DNA of 64,000 bases from Arthrobacter oryzae (GTDB lineage Bacteria > Actinomycetota > Actinomycetes > Actinomycetales > Micrococcaceae), in NCBI RefSeq assembly GCF_030718995.1, contig NZ_CP132204.1:372001-436000 (forward strand), written 5' to 3'. Every line of letters starts with the position of its first letter. Positions within the stretch are counted from its first letter, which is position 1. Below, in pieces: positions 9,049 to 22,860 of the stretch. Position numbers and translations under genes: made by a program. The notes beneath the pieces are model-generated. The model searched no databases and was not told the origin of the DNA. It saw only the letters and a list, made by a program, of their open reading frames with translations.

Positions 9049-11163
9049 CTACTCGCCGCGGGTCTTCTGGATGATCTCGTCGGCGACAGCCTTCGGGACC
9101 TCGGCGTAGCTGTTGAACGTCATGGAGTACACAGCGCGGCCCTGGGTCTTCGAACGCAGGTCGCCGATGTAGCCGAACATGCCGGACAGCGGAACGTGCG
9201 CGCGGATAACCTTGACGCCCTGGGCATCTTCCATGGACTGCATCTGGCCACGGCGGGAGTTGAGGTCACCGATAACTTCACCCATGTATTCCTCAGGGGT
9301 GCGGACCTCAACATCCATCAGCGGTTCAAGCAGAACAGGGTTCGCCTTGCGTGCAGCTTCCTTGAAAGCCATACGGCCGGCGATCTTGAACGCCATTTCC
9401 GAGGAGTCAACATCGTGGTACGCGCCGTCAATCAGCGTGGCCTTGATGCCGACAACCGGGTAGCCGGCCAGGACGCCGTCGTTCAGCGCATCCTGGATAC
9501 CAGCGTCGACCGAGGGGATGTACTCGCGGGGAACGCGGCCACCAGTGACCTTGTTCTCGAACTCGTACATCTCGCCTTCGGACGTGTCCAGCGGCTCGAT
9601 CGCGATCTGGATCTTTGCGAACTGACCCGAACCACCGGTCTGCTTCTTGTGCGTGTAGTCGTGACGCTCTACAGCACGCTTGATGGTTTCGCGGTAAGCA
9701 ACCTGCGGCTTGCCAACGTTTGCCTCGACCTTGAATTCGCGGCGCATGCGGTCCACCAGGATGTCCAGGTGAAGCTCGCCCATGCCGGCGATGATGGTCT
9801 GACCGGTGTCTTCGTTGAGGGAGACCTGGAAGGTCGGGTCCTCAGCGGAGAGCTTCTGGATGGCCGTGGAGAGCTTCTCCTGGTCACCCTTGGTGTTCGG
9901 TTCGATGGCAACCGAGATCACGGGCTCCGGGAAGCTCATGGACTCGAGGACGATCTGGTTGGCGGAATCGCACAGGGTGTCACCCGTGGTGGTGTCCTTC
10001 AGACCGATGGCTGCGTAGATGTGGCCGGCGGTAGCGCCCTCAACGGGCATTTCCTTGTTGGCGTGCATCTGGAACAGCTTGCCGATGCGCTCCTTCTTGC
10101 CCTTGGTGGAGTTGACCACCTGTGCGCCTGCTTCCACGTGACCGGAGTACACGCGGATGAAGGTGAGCTGGCCGAAGAACGGGTGCGCAGCAATCTTGAA
10201 CGCAAGCGCCGAGAACGGCTCTTCCGAGGAAGGCTTGCGGGTCAGTTCCTTCTCTTCGTCGCGAGGATCGTGACCGATCATCGGGGGGACGTCGAGCGGG
10301 TTCGGCAGGTAGTCGACAACAGCATCGAGCATCGGCTGAACGCCACGGTTCTTGAACGCGGAACCACAGAAGACCGGGTAGAGCTCGGAGTTGATCGTCA
10401 TCTTGCGGATGCCGGCCTTGAGTTCATCGATGGTGATTTCTTCACCTTCGAGGTACTTCTCCATGAGTTCCTCGGAGGCCTCTGCAACAGTCTCAACGAG
10501 CGTTGCGCGGTACTCTTCGGCCTTTTCCTTGAGGTCTTCCGGGATCTCGCGGATCTCGTACTTGGCGCCCATGGTGACGTCACCCTTGGAGTCGCCGGGC
10601 CAGACCAGGGCACGCATGTAGAGCAGGTCGACGACGCCGATGAAGTCGTTCTCGGCACCGATCGGCAGCTGCATTACGAGCGGCTTGGCACCGAGGCGGC
10701 TGATGATGGTGTCAACGGTGAAGTAGAAGTCAGCGCCCAGCTTGTCCATCTTGTTGACGAAGCAGATACGCGGGACGTTGTACTTGTCAGCCTGGCGCCA
10801 AACAGTCTCGGACTGCGGCTCCACGCCTTCCTTGCCATCGAACACGGCAACGGCACCGTCGAGGACGCGCAGGGAGCGCTCAACCTCAACCGTGAAGTCC
10901 ACGTGGCCGGGGGTGTCGATGATGTTGATCTGGTTGTTTTCCCAGAAGCAGGTCACGGCGGCAGACGTGATGGTGATGCCGCGTTCCTTTTCCTGTTCCA
11001 TCCAGTCGGTGGTCGAAGCGCCGTCGTGCGTTTCGCCGATCTTGTGGTTCACACCTGTGTAGAACAGAATGCGCTCGGTGGTGGTGGTCTTGCCGGCATC
11101 AATGTGGGCCATGATGCCGATATTGCGGACCTTACTAAGGTCGGTAAGCACGTCCTGTGCCAC
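9049..11163 (-). CDS. fusA: Elongation factor G
   Basis: EF-G (704 aa) drives translocation and, with RRF, ribosome recycling. The G domain shows [15 protein letters not shown] near residue 20, DTPGHVDF near 85 and NKMDKLGAD near 140. Domains II-V are complete, ending with the [13 protein letters not shown] segment and the [16 protein letters not shown] segment of domain IV/V. Length is usual. It lies 69 nt downstream of rpsG in the str operon on the same strand, and a 262-bp gap follows before tuf. Nothing suggests a paralogue or a resistance-type FusB system. Confidence 0.99.
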   Translation of the reverse strand: MAQDVLTDLSKVRNIGIMAHIDAGKTTTTERILFYTGVNHKIGETHDGASTTDWMEQEKERGITITSAAVTCFWENNQINIIDTPGHVDFTVEVERSLRVLDGAVAVFDGKEGVEPQSETVWRQADKYNVPRICFVNKMDKLGADFYFTVDTIISRLGAKPLVMQLPIGAENDFIGVVDLLYMRALVWPGDSKGDVTMGAKYEIREIPEDLKEKAEEYRATLVETVAEASEELMEKYLEGEEITIDELKAGIRKMTINSELYPVFCGSAFKNRGVQPMLDAVVDYLPNPLDVPPMIGHDPRDEEKELTRKPSSEEPFSALAFKIAAHPFFGQLTFIRVYSGHVEAGAQVVNSTKGKKERIGKLFQMHANKEMPVEGATAGHIYAAIGLKDTTTGDTLCDSANQIVLESMSFPEPVISVAIEPNTKGDQEKLSTAIQKLSAEDPTFQVSLNEDTGQTIIAGMGELHLDILVDRMRREFKVEANVGKPQVAYRETIKRAVERHDYTHKKQTGGSGQFAKIQIAIEPLDTSEGEMYEFENKVTGGRVPREYIPSVDAGIQDALNDGVLAGYPVVGIKATLIDGAYHDVDSSEMAFKIAGRMAFKEAARKANPVLLEPLMDVEVRTPEEYMGEVIGDLNSRRGQMQSMEDAQGVKVIRAHVPLSGMFGYIGDLRSKTQGRAVYSMTFNSYAEVPKAVADEIIQKTRGE

Positions 11164-11232
11164 GGTGTCTCCCTTTCGGATGGACTACACGTTCGCCGCC
11201 GGCTCGTCTGAGCCGGCGGCGTCCGGGAAGTA

Positions 11233-11703
11233 TTACCAGCGGTAGTGTGCGAAGGCCTTGTTGGACTCGGCCATCTTGTGGGTGTCTTCGCGACGCTTCA
11301 CAGCGGCACCGAGACCGTTCGAGGCGTCCAGGATTTCGTTCTGGAGGCGTTCGGTCATCGTCTTTTCGCGGCGGGCCTTGGAGTAGCCGACCAGCCAACG
11401 CAGCGCGAGGGCGGTGGACCGGCCCGGCTTGACCTCAACCGGAACCTGGTAGGTTGCGCCACCGACGCGGCGTGAGCGGACCTCGAGGGAAGGCTTGACG
11501 TTGTCCATGGCCTTCTTGAGGGCTGCTACGGGGTCGCCGCCGGACTTGGCGCGGGCGCCTTCGAGGGCACCATAAACGATGCGCTCAGCGGTGGACTTCT
11601 TGCCGTCTACCAGCACCTTGTTGATCAGCTGGGTGACCAGCGGGGAGCCGTAAACGGGATCTAGTACTAGCGGCCGCTTGGGGGCCGGACCCTTGCGAGG
11701 CAT
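11233..11703 (-). CDS. rpsG: 30S ribosomal protein S7
   Basis: S7 (156 aa) starts [20 protein letters not shown] and organises the 30S head by binding the 3' major domain of 16S rRNA. Family signatures include the [17 protein letters not shown] helix and the [14 protein letters not shown] beta-hairpin. Its ATG lies one base after the rpsL stop, indicating tight translational coupling. In E. coli S7 represses the str operon by binding between rpsL and rpsG; the 1-nt gap here leaves no room for the same intercistronic site. Confidence 0.98.
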   Translation of the reverse strand: MPRKGPAPKRPLVLDPVYGSPLVTQLINKVLVDGKKSTAERIVYGALEGARAKSGGDPVAALKKAMDNVKPSLEVRSRRVGGATYQVPVEVKPGRSTALALRWLVGYSKARREKTMTERLQNEILDASNGLGAAVKRREDTHKMAESNKAFAHYRW

Positions 11704-11704
11704 A

Positions 11705-12079
11705 TTACTTCTTCTCCATCTTTGCGCCGTAGCGGCTGCGGGCCTGCTTACGGTTCTTCACACCCTGGGTATCGAGGGCGCCACGGACGATCTTGTAGCG
11801 GACACCCGGAAGGTCCTTCACACGACCACCACGGACGAGCACAATGGAGTGCTCCTGGAGGTTGTGGCCTACACCGGGGATGTAAGCAGTGACTTCAACG
11901 CCACCGTTAAGGCGCACACGTGCAACCTTACGCAGAGCCGAGTTCGGCTTCTTCGGGGTGGTGGTGTAGACGCGGGTGCAAACACCGCGGCGCATCGGGC
12001 TGCCCTTAAGCGCGGGAGCCTTGGTCTTTGAGACCTTAGGCGTGCGGCCCTTTCGGACCAACTGGTTAATCGTAGGCAC
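11705..12079 (-). CDS. rpsL: 30S ribosomal protein S12
   Basis: S12 (124 aa) starts [15 protein letters not shown] and shapes the decoding centre. The streptomycin-contact motif [12 protein letters not shown] is wild type, with Lys at position 43, so the sequence does not predict streptomycin resistance. It is the first gene of rpsL-rpsG-fusA-tuf, preceded by about 320 bp of leader and promoter DNA after the rpoC terminator. Identity is certain. Confidence 0.99.
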   Translation of the reverse strand: MPTINQLVRKGRTPKVSKTKAPALKGSPMRRGVCTRVYTTTPKKPNSALRKVARVRLNGGVEVTAYIPGVGHNLQEHSIVLVRGGRVKDLPGVRYKIVRGALDTQGVKNRKQARSRYGAKMEKK

Positions 12080-12402
12080 TCTCGTGTTCTCCGTTTTATC
12101 CGGAGCGGCCGCTGACAGCCGCTCTCCTTTTGCTTTGCCCCGCCGCCCGAGCTTTGAAGAATCTCCAGAGCAGCTGAGGCGAAGCCTTAATAGTCGGATC
12201 GCACACCCGGACCTGGACTTGCGTCGTGATCAGTCCCTAGGCATGCAAAAATGTGGCATACGTTGCACAAGAACCCTGCAAACCGGAAACGTCGCTCTGG
12301 CCTAGCTTTTCAGCTGAGCCGGCGCACTCATCCACTGCCACAATAACAATTGGTACCCAGTCTAACATGGACGGCCGCGAAGCCTTAATCGGCGGCTTAA
12401 AG
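12080..12402 (-). promoter_or_regulatory. Promoter and leader region of the str operon
   Basis: No gene is seen in this region between rpsL and the rpoC terminator. A minus-strand -10 candidate TAGACT reads at 12364-12359, about 280 nt before rpsL, with no good -35. A 13-bp direct repeat GCGAAGCCTTAAT occurs at 12179-12191 and again at 12377-12389, bracketing the presumed promoter and leader. The leader just before rpsL is GC-rich with possible hairpins around 12095-12125. Roles are unproven. Confidence 0.5.
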
Positions 12403-12438
12403 GGGATGGTCCCCCACCTTGCGGTGAGGGACCATCCC
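12403..12438 (-). terminator. Terminator of the rpoB-rpoC operon
   Basis: A 16-bp stem (arms 12403-12418 and 12423-12438, 4-nt loop) with a single G-U pair lies 22 nt after the rpoC stop. On the minus strand it is followed by CTTTAAG, a weak U-tract. Stem strength and position make it the likely end of the rpoBC transcript. Confidence 0.85.
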
Positions 12439-12460
12439 TGGATCAGGCTATGCCTGCCGG

Positions 12461-16360
<3,900 letters not shown>

Positions 16361-16426
16361 ATGGTCCCTGTTCTCTCTTGTTCTCTAAATTCTGAAGTCT
16401 TGGTTACGGGAAGAGGGAGGTGGTTC

Positions 16427-16469
16427 ACCGGGAAAAGTCAGCGCGGCGGGGCCGCCTGCTTTTCCCGGT
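16427..16469. repeat. Nested hairpin in the rpoB-rpoC intercistronic gap
   Basis: Perfect 11-bp arms ACCGGGAAAAG (16427-16437) and CTTTTCCCGGT (16459-16469) enclose a second stem, GCGGC/GCCGC (16443-16447 and 16451-16455). No U-tract follows on the minus strand, so it is more likely an RNA-processing or stability element than a terminator. It sits between the rpoB stop and the rpoC start. Confidence 0.7.
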
Positions 16470-16479
16470 AAACCCCCTC

Positions 16480-19400
16480 TTAGACCTCTTCTACGGAACT
16501 GGGCTCTGCACGAGACAGATCGATGCCCAGTTCTTCCGCAGCCGTGAAGACTGCGTCATCAGAGTCACGCATTTCAATTGTGGTTCCGTCCGTGGAAAGC
16601 ACTTCCACGTTCAGGCACAGCGACTGCATTTCCTTGATCAAGACCTTGAAGGACTCAGGAACGCCCGGCTCCGGGATGTTCTCGCCCTTGACGATTGCTT
16701 CGTAGACCTTCACGCGACCGTGGATATCATCCGACTTGATCGTGAGGAGCTCCTGGAGCGTGTAGGCGGCGCCGTAAGCTTCGAGCGCCCACACTTCCAT
16801 TTCACCGAAGCGCTGGCCACCGAACTGTGCCTTACCACCCAGCGGCTGCTGCGTGATCATGGAGTACGGGCCGGTGGAGCGTGCGTGGATCTTGTCGTCC
16901 ACCAGGTGGTGGAGCTTCAGGATGTACATGTAGCCGACCGAGATCGGATCCGGGAACGGCTCGCCGGAGCGGCCGTCAAACAGGCGGGTCTTGCCCGAGG
17001 AGTTGATCAGGCGGTCACCGTCGCGGGTCACGTTGGTGGAGTCGAGCAGGCCCGTGATTTCCTCTTCACGCGCACCGTCGAAGACCGGCGTTGCAACAGT
17101 GGTCTGGCCACTCTCGCGCGGCAGGTTCGGCAGCTGCTTGACCCACTCGGGCTCGCCTTCGATCTTCCAACCGGTCTTGGCAACCCAGCCAAGGTGCGTT
17201 TCCAGCACCTGGCCGACGTTCATACGGCCCGGAACACCCAGCGGGTTCAGGACGATATCAACGGGGGTGCCGTCGGCAAGGAAGGGCATGTCCTCGATCG
17301 GGAGGATCTTGGAGATAACACCCTTGTTGCCGTGACGGCCGGCGAGCTTGTCGCCGTCGGTGATCTTGCGCTTGGCGGCCACGTAAACGCGGACCAGCTG
17401 GTTGACGCCCGGGGGCAGCTCGTCGTCGTTGTCGCGGTCGAAGACGCGGACGCCGATGACGGTGCCGGACTCGCCGTGCGGAACCTTCAGGGAGGTGTCG
17501 CGCACTTCGCGGGACTTCTCACCGAAGATGGCACGCAGCAGGCGCTCTTCCGGGGTCAGTTCGGTTTCACCCTTCGGGGTGACCTTTCCGACCAGGATGT
17601 CGCCGGCTTCAACTTCGGCACCGATGTGGATGATGCCGCGCTCGTCCAGGCCTGCCAGCACTTCCTCGGACACATTGGGGATGTCACGGGTGATTTCCTC
17701 GGCACCAAGCTTGGTGTCGCGGGCATCGATCTCGTGCTCCTCGATGTGGATGGAGGAAAGAACGTCCTCGGCAACAATGCGCTGCGAGAGGATGATGGCG
17801 TCCTCGAAGTTGTGGCCTTCCCAGGACATGAATGCCACGAGCAGGTTCTTACCGAGGGCGAGTTCACCCTGGTCCGTTGCCGGGCCGTCAGCGATGATGC
17901 CGCCGACCTCCAGGCGCTGGCCTTCGCTTACCAGGACGCGGTGGTTGTAGCAGTTGCCCTGGTTGGAGCGTGCGAACTTGTTGATGCGGTAGTTGGTTTC
18001 CGTGCCGTCGTCGTTGAGCATGATGACGAGTTCAGCGGACACCTCGGTGACCACACCGGCCTTCTTCGCGATGACAACGTCACCGGCGTCGACTGCTGCG
18101 GCGCGCTCCATGCCGGTACCGACGAACGGTGCCTCGGAACGGACCAGCGGCACGGCCTGGCGCTGCATGTTGGCACCCATGAGTGCGCGGTTAGCATCGT
18201 CGTGCTCGAGGAACGGGATCAGGGCCGTAGCCACGGACACCATCTGGCGCGGGGAAACGTCCATGAACTCGACGTCGGCGGCGGGAACCAGCACGGGCTC
18301 GCCTCCACCACCACGGGCGCGGACCAGGACGGTCTCTTCGGCGAACTTCTTGTTCTCGTCCAGCGGAGCGTTGGCCTGTGCAATCAGGACCTCTGCTTCG
18401 TCGTCGGCCGTCAGGTACTGGACCTCGTCGGAAACGACGCCTTCGGACACGAGGCGGTAAGGCGTCTCGATGAAACCGAAGGGGTTGATGCGGCCGTAGG
18501 AAGCCAGCGAACCGATCAGGCCAATGTTCGGGCCTTCAGGAGTTTCGATGGGGCACATACGTCCGTAGTGGGACGGGTGGACGTCTCGGACTTCCATGCC
18601 TGCACGGTCACGGGACAGACCACCCGGGCCAAGCGCGGACAGACGGCGCTTGTGGGTCAGACCCGACAGCGGGTTGTTCTGGTCCATGAACTGGGACAGC
18701 TGGGAGGTTCCGAAGAACTCCTTGATGGCTGCCACCACCGGGCGGATGTTGATCAGCGTCTGCGGCGTGATGGCCTCGACGTCCTGCGTGGTCATACGCT
18801 CGCGGACGACGCGCTCCATGCGGGACAGGCCGGTGCGGACCTGGTTCTCGATGAGCTCGCCGACGGCGCGGATGCGGCGGTTGCCGAAGTGGTCGATGTC
18901 ATCGATCTCGACGCGCAGCTCGTGGTCCTGGCCGTCGCGCTTGCCCGTGAGGGTCTTCTCGCCGGCGTGCAGTGCAACCAGGAACTTGATCATCGCAACG
19001 ATGTCTTCAACGTGCAGGACCGAAGCTTCCTTGTCACCAAGGGAGCGGTCGATGCCAAGCTTGCGGTTGATCTTGTAACGGCCGACCTTGGCCAGATCGT
19101 AGCGCTTGGAGTTGAAGTACAGGTTGTCCAGCAGGGACTGGGCAGCCTCGACGGTGGGCGGCTCGCCCGGTCGCAGCTTCCGGTAGATGTCCAGCAACGC
19201 GTCTTCGCGGGTTTCGGTGGCGTCCTTCTCCAGCGTTGCGCGCATGGAGTCGTACTGGCCGAACTCTTCAAGGATCTGGCCTTCGGTCCAGCCGAGGGCC
19301 TTCAGCAGCACCGTAACGGACTGCTTGCGCTTGCGGTCAAGACGGACGCCGACCTGGTCGCGCTTGTCGATCTCGAGCTCGAACCAGGCACCGCGGGACG

Positions 19401-19995
19401 GGATGATCTTCGCAGTGAAGATGTCCTTGTCGCTGGTCTTGTCAGCGGTGCGCTCGAAGTAGGCGCCCGGGGAACGGACAAGCTGCGAAACAACGACACG
19501 CTCGGTGCCGTTGACGACGAAGGTGCCCTTCTCGGTCATCAGCGGGAAGTCACCCATGAACACGGTCTGCTGCTTGATTTCGCCCGTGTTGTTGTTCATG
19601 AATTCGGCTTTAACGTACAGCGGAGCCGAGTACGTGGCGTCCCGGTCCTTGCACTCGGCCATGGTGTATTTGGGGTCAGCGAACTCCGGATCGGAGAAGC
19701 TCAGGGACATGGTGCCCTGGAAATCCTCGATCGGGGAGATCTCTTCGAAGATGTCGGACAGACCGGAGCTAGTGGCGACACTGAGGTCGCCTTCTTCGAC
19801 GGCCTTCGCTACGCGTGCCTGCCAGCGTTCGTTTCCGACCAGCCAGTCGAAGCTGTCCGTTTGCAGGGCAAGCAGATTCGGAACGTCAAGGGGTTCGTGA
19901 ATCTTTGCGAATGAGAGCCGGCGAGTGGCACCATCGGTGCTGTCGGCATTGATAGCGGTAGCGTTGTTTACATTAGAGGTGCTCGAGGCGACCAA
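16480..19995 (-). CDS. rpoB: DNA-directed RNA polymerase subunit beta
   Basis: Beta is 1171 aa from the TTG start chosen here ([14 protein letters not shown]), which has AAGGA six bases upstream; an in-frame GTG at 20010 would add five residues. The rifampicin region is wild type: Q432, D438, H448 and S453 correspond to E. coli Q510, D516, H526 and S531, so rifampicin sensitivity is predicted. The [11 protein letters not shown] and catalytic-core GRHGNKGV segments are intact. The C-terminus is acidic and short, as in other actinobacteria. It heads the rpoB-rpoC operon after a roughly 320-bp leader, and is separated from rplL by a lipoprotein, a thiolase and a ybaK gene. Confidence 0.98.
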   Translation of the reverse strand: MVASSTSNVNNATAINADSTDGATRRLSFAKIHEPLDVPNLLALQTDSFDWLVGNERWQARVAKAVEEGDLSVATSSGLSDIFEEISPIEDFQGTMSLSFSDPEFADPKYTMAECKDRDATYSAPLYVKAEFMNNNTGEIKQQTVFMGDFPLMTEKGTFVVNGTERVVVSQLVRSPGAYFERTADKTSDKDIFTAKIIPSRGAWFELEIDKRDQVGVRLDRKRKQSVTVLLKALGWTEGQILEEFGQYDSMRATLEKDATETREDALLDIYRKLRPGEPPTVEAAQSLLDNLYFNSKRYDLAKVGRYKINRKLGIDRSLGDKEASVLHVEDIVAMIKFLVALHAGEKTLTGKRDGQDHELRVEIDDIDHFGNRRIRAVGELIENQVRTGLSRMERVVRERMTTQDVEAITPQTLINIRPVVAAIKEFFGTSQLSQFMDQNNPLSGLTHKRRLSALGPGGLSRDRAGMEVRDVHPSHYGRMCPIETPEGPNIGLIGSLASYGRINPFGFIETPYRLVSEGVVSDEVQYLTADDEAEVLIAQANAPLDENKKFAEETVLVRARGGGGEPVLVPAADVEFMDVSPRQMVSVATALIPFLEHDDANRALMGANMQRQAVPLVRSEAPFVGTGMERAAAVDAGDVVIAKKAGVVTEVSAELVIMLNDDGTETNYRINKFARSNQGNCYNHRVLVSEGQRLEVGGIIADGPATDQGELALGKNLLVAFMSWEGHNFEDAIILSQRIVAEDVLSSIHIEEHEIDARDTKLGAEEITRDIPNVSEEVLAGLDERGIIHIGAEVEAGDILVGKVTPKGETELTPEERLLRAIFGEKSREVRDTSLKVPHGESGTVIGVRVFDRDNDDELPPGVNQLVRVYVAAKRKITDGDKLAGRHGNKGVISKILPIEDMPFLADGTPVDIVLNPLGVPGRMNVGQVLETHLGWVAKTGWKIEGEPEWVKQLPNLPRESGQTTVATPVFDGAREEEITGLLDSTNVTRDGDRLINSSGKTRLFDGRSGEPFPDPISVGYMYILKLHHLVDDKIHARSTGPYSMITQQPLGGKAQFGGQRFGEMEVWALEAYGAAYTLQELLTIKSDDIHGRVKVYEAIVKGENIPEPGVPESFKVLIKEMQSLCLNVEVLSTDGTTIEMRDSDDAVFTAAEELGIDLSRAEPSSVEEV

Positions 19996-20319
19996 GAGGG
20001 ATCCTTCCACAGACCTTCAGGCGTTTTCAGATCTCCCCCGTTGAAAGCCCTGCAGAATGACTCCGCAGCGCTACCAGTCCGGTTCCGCTATATGACCCGG
20101 GGCCTAGGCTGATCTATGATGTTGCACGTCTCGGACGGCACGTCGATAGATCAGCTGCTAGGCAAAGCCCACCGCTATATGAAGGCTGAAGGTAAACAGG
20201 GAAGACGCAAATATCTACGATACGGCAAAACGGCGTACGTGTCTACCCCACTTCACCGGTTATTGCAAGCACTGTTGCCGGGGGCACCTAATTGGCCCGC
20301 GCCACGCCGGCCGGGGCCC
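19996..20319 (-). promoter_or_regulatory. rpoB promoter and long leader region
   Basis: These 324 bp lack a gene. The best minus-strand promoter is -35 TTGCAA (20268-20263), 17-bp spacer, -10 TAGACA (20245-20240), which would give a leader of about 240 nt. Other AT-rich -10-like words (CATATAG, TATCGA, CATAGAT) lie closer to rpoB, so several starts are possible. The region shows that rpoB has its own promoter, independent of rplJ-rplL. Confidence 0.5.
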
Positions 20320-20790
20320 TTACAGCGTGAGCGTAACGCCCGCTGCCGTGCAGGCACCCGCGTTCGCGAAGACTGCGTCACGGACGGCATCCTTGGATGC
20401 CTGGGCTGGCTGGCCACCGGTATCGGCAACAGATGAATGATCGATGGCGAGTGCGCCCAGGCTGGTAAACAGCCCCTTGAGGTTCCCGGAGTAGTTGTCT
20501 TTGGCATCGCGCGCCGCCCGGTAAACGTCCTCATGGGCTTCGGGATCGTTCGCGGCAGCCCGGTACTGAACGTACAGCGAATTGAACAGCTCGCAGGCCG
20601 CTTTGGCACCGCCGGACTGGGGCGCAGCCGTGGCTACGGAAGACCGCGACGGCGTTGCCTGGGACGACGCGGGCGACGACGATGCAGGGGCCGCTGTTGA
20701 CGTGGTGCCGTCCGGCGCCGGAGTGGAAACGCTGCAGGCGGTGAGTCCTGCAAAACTTGCCACAGCCGCCATCGCGAGGATTTTCTTCAA
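20320..20790 (-). CDS. Putative secreted lipoprotein (156 aa)
   Basis: From TTG 20790 (GGGAG seven bases upstream) the protein begins MKKILAMAAVASFAGLTAC, a lipoprotein signal peptide whose lipobox LTAC places the lipidated cysteine at position 19. A Ser/Thr/Pro/Ala-rich linker (about 22-60) follows, typical of cell-surface tethering. The C-terminal 95 residues form a small alpha-helical domain (AACELFNSLYVQYRAAAND...) of unknown function. Reading further upstream in frame gives an implausible N-terminus. It stands alone between rpoB and the divergent thiolase gene. No family is recognised. Confidence 0.8.
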   Translation of the reverse strand: MKKILAMAAVASFAGLTACSVSTPAPDGTTSTAAPASSSPASSQATPSRSSVATAAPQSGGAKAACELFNSLYVQYRAAANDPEAHEDVYRAARDAKDNYSGNLKGLFTSLGALAIDHSSVADTGGQPAQASKDAVRDAVFANAGACTAAGVTLTL

Positions 20791-20996
20791 GATGCTGCTC
20801 CCTGTTTCTTGCTGCCGTTGTGCGTTGTCGTCGCCGTCCACCCTACGCAGACGTTTCGCGTCCCGCACGTCGGCCGGATGGGCAGCAGTCCCCATGCGTC
20901 GGCGGAATGGAGCCTGCCGCGTGTGCGTTTGAATGGATAGGTGATTCGGCTCACGATAGCCTTGGCCTACATCGTCACAGATCGGAAGAGATAACC

Positions 20997-22196
20997 ATGA
21001 GCAACTCCCCAGACAACAACGATGTTGTCATCCTTGCTGCGGCGCGCACGCCGCAGGGCCGCCTCAACGGCCAGTTGGCCGGCTTCACGGCAGTGGAACT
21101 CGGGGCGCATGCCATCAAGGCGGCCCTCGCTGCGAGCGGCGTCGCCTCGGACAAGGTGGATGCGGTCATCATGGGCCAGGTGCTGCAGGCAGGCGCGGGC
21201 CAGAACCCGGCCCGGCAGAGCGCCATCGGCGCCGGCATCGGCTGGAACGTCCCCACTGTCACTATCAACAAAGTGTGCCTTTCCGGCCTCACAGCCGTGA
21301 TCGACGCCGCCCGCATGATCCGCAGCGGTGATGCCGCCGTCGTCGTCGCCGGTGGTCAGGAATCCATGTCCCGGGCGCCGCACATCCTGCCGGGTTCCCG
21401 CCAGGGCTGGACCTACGGAACTGTCCAGGCACTGGACGTGGCCGCCCATGACGGCCTCACCGATGCCTTCGACGGGCAGTCCATGGGCCTTTCCACGGAA
21501 AGCAAGAACCTGGTCCTGGGCATCGACCGGACCTCGCAGGACAACGTGGCGGCCCAGTCGCACCAGCGTGCCGCCCTTGCCGCCAAGAACGGAGTTTTCG
21601 ACGACGAGATCGCCCCGATCAGCATCAAGCAGCGCAAGGGCGATCCGGTGGTGGTCTCCACCGATGAAGGTGTGCGGCCGAACACCTCAGTCGAATCGCT
21701 GGCCGGCCTGCGGGCCGCCTTCGTCAGCGACGGCACCATCACGGCGGGCAACTCCTCTCCCCTGTCCGACGGCGCCTCCGCCCTGGTGCTGACAACCCGG
21801 AAGTTCGCTGAGGACAATGGCCTGGACTACCTCGCAGTGGTGGGCAAGCCGGGGCAGGTTGCCGGCCCTGACAATTCGCTGCACTCCCAGCCGTCCAACG
21901 CCATCAAGAACGCGCTGGACCGTGCGGGCTGGACCACCGGGGACCTGGACTTCATCGAAATCAACGAGGCATTCGGTTCGGTTGCGGTCCAATCGCTCAA
22001 GGACCTCAAGTACCCGCTGGAGAAGTGCAACATCCACGGCGGCGCCATCGCCCTGGGGCACCCGATCGGAGCATCCGGTGCGCGGCTGGCCGGGCATGCC
22101 GCCCACGAGCTCAAGCGCCGGGGCACCGGAAAGGCTGCGGTTTCCCTCTGCGGCGGCGGCGGGCAGGGCGAAGCCCTCCTGCTGTACCGGGACTGA
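20997..22196 (+). CDS. Acetyl-CoA acetyltransferase (thiolase)
   Basis: A 399-aa thiolase with all catalytic residues: nucleophile C94 in NKVCLSGL, H355 in ALGHPIGASGAR, and C385 in SLCGGGGQGEA. It would condense two acetyl-CoA to acetoacetyl-CoA or run the reverse reaction. The NEAFGSVAVQSL segment is typical of biosynthetic/degradative thiolase II enzymes. GGAAGAG lies shortly before ATG 20997. A ybaK gene begins 5 nt after its stop, so the two probably form an operon, although no functional link is known. It interrupts the usual rplL-rpoB adjacency. No PHB synthase or CoA-transferase gene is nearby. Confidence 0.92.
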   Translation: MSNSPDNNDVVILAAARTPQGRLNGQLAGFTAVELGAHAIKAALAASGVASDKVDAVIMGQVLQAGAGQNPARQSAIGAGIGWNVPTVTINKVCLSGLTAVIDAARMIRSGDAAVVVAGGQESMSRAPHILPGSRQGWTYGTVQALDVAAHDGLTDAFDGQSMGLSTESKNLVLGIDRTSQDNVAAQSHQRAALAAKNGVFDDEIAPISIKQRKGDPVVVSTDEGVRPNTSVESLAGLRAAFVSDGTITAGNSSPLSDGASALVLTTRKFAEDNGLDYLAVVGKPGQVAGPDNSLHSQPSNAIKNALDRAGWTTGDLDFIEINEAFGSVAVQSLKDLKYPLEKCNIHGGAIALGHPIGASGARLAGHAAHELKRRGTGKAAVSLCGGGGQGEALLLYRD

Positions 22197-22201
22197 CTGC
22201 T

Positions 22202-22720
22202 GTGGCCGGCAACGCAGACTCGGCGGGCAACGGCCCGGCGGGCAACGACGGCAGGGGGCGCTTCCTGGCCGACGCCGCCGCGCGCGGGCTCGACGTCGAA
22301 ATTGTGGAGCGCGTCGCTGCGAAAAGCCTCGAGGAGGCTGCGCAGATCCTGGGCATCCAGCCGTCGGACATAGTGAAGTCCCTGGTGGTCAAGCACAAGG
22401 ACGGCAGTTTCCTGTTCGCCCTTGTGCCCGGCGACCGGCAGATCTCCTGGCCGAAACTCCGCAGCCTGCTGGGGGTCAACAAGCTCTCGTTGCCGCCTGC
22501 GGACGTCGCACTGGAGGCCACTGGCTACGCGCGCGGCACCATCACCCCGCTGGGCAGCACCACGCCGTGGCCGGTCTATGCGGACGTGGCGATCAGCGGG
22601 CGCCGGATCTCCATGGGGGCCGGGCAGCACGGTTACAGCGCCTTTGTGGATGCCGATGCCCTGACCACGGCGTTGGACGCCGTGGTCGCGGACATCAGCG
22701 ACGCCAACCCAAGTAGGTAG
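22202..22720 (+). CDS. ybaK: YbaK/EbsC-type aminoacyl-tRNA deacylase
   Basis: A 172-aa member of the YbaK/ProX editing family, which hydrolyses mischarged aminoacyl-tRNA such as Cys-tRNA(Pro). Family landmarks are the KSLVVKHKDGSFLFALVPGD core, with the conserved lysine, and the SPxG-like GTITPLGS motif near residue 115. The GTG start at 22202 lies 5 nt after the thiolase stop; no better start exists close by. The final four codons and the stop lie inside the left arm of a 66-bp palindrome, so the palindrome's sequence is partly constrained by coding. Confidence 0.82.
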   Translation: MAGNADSAGNGPAGNDGRGRFLADAAARGLDVEIVERVAAKSLEEAAQILGIQPSDIVKSLVVKHKDGSFLFALVPGDRQISWPKLRSLLGVNKLSLPPADVALEATGYARGTITPLGSTTPWPVYADVAISGRRISMGAGQHGYSAFVDADALTTALDAVVADISDANPSR

Positions 22721-22773
22721 CAGCTAGTGTCGTTATGAGGGCTCATAACGACACTAGCTGCTACCTACTTGGG
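22708..22773. repeat. Perfect 32-bp-arm palindrome at the ybaK stop
   Basis: Arms 22708-22739 and 22742-22773 are exactly complementary over 32 bp with a 2-nt loop. The stem contains AGCTAGTGTCGTTATGAG. It spans the last codons of ybaK and lies between two convergent genes (ybaK + and rplL -), 10 bp from the rplL terminator. Its length and perfection exceed what a terminator needs, and no U-tract follows on either side. It could be a bidirectional terminator, a dispersed genomic palindrome or a cruciform site. Confidence 0.9.
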
Positions 22774-22783
22774 GTTAACGCAG

Positions 22784-22815
22784 GAAACCCCGCCCACCGG
22801 AGTGGACGGGGTTTC
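22784..22815 (-). terminator. Terminator of rplJ-rplL
   Basis: Stem arms 22784-22797 and 22802-22815 (GAAACCCCG.../...GGGGTTTC, one G-U pair, 4-nt loop) lie 45 nt after the rplL stop on the minus strand. The U-rich part is inside the stem end, followed by CTGCGTTAACC, so termination may be imperfect and helped by the palindrome beyond. Confidence 0.8.
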
Positions 22816-22860
22816 CCGGAGCAGGATGGAAAGCTGGGCGCTTTCCGGAGCTCGAAAGTG

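Noticed and set aside
9196..11211. Long plus-strand open frame opposite fusA
   Set aside because: A codon-position shadow of fusA; no ribosome site or recognisable motif.
16420..19914. Very long plus-strand open frame opposite rpoB
   Set aside because: It is antisense to a highly conserved gene; long antisense frames are common at high GC, and its protein has no family features.
22708..22773. Insertion-sequence end or MITE
   Set aside because: No target-site duplication could be recognised and no transposase lies nearby; left open as a palindromic repeat.
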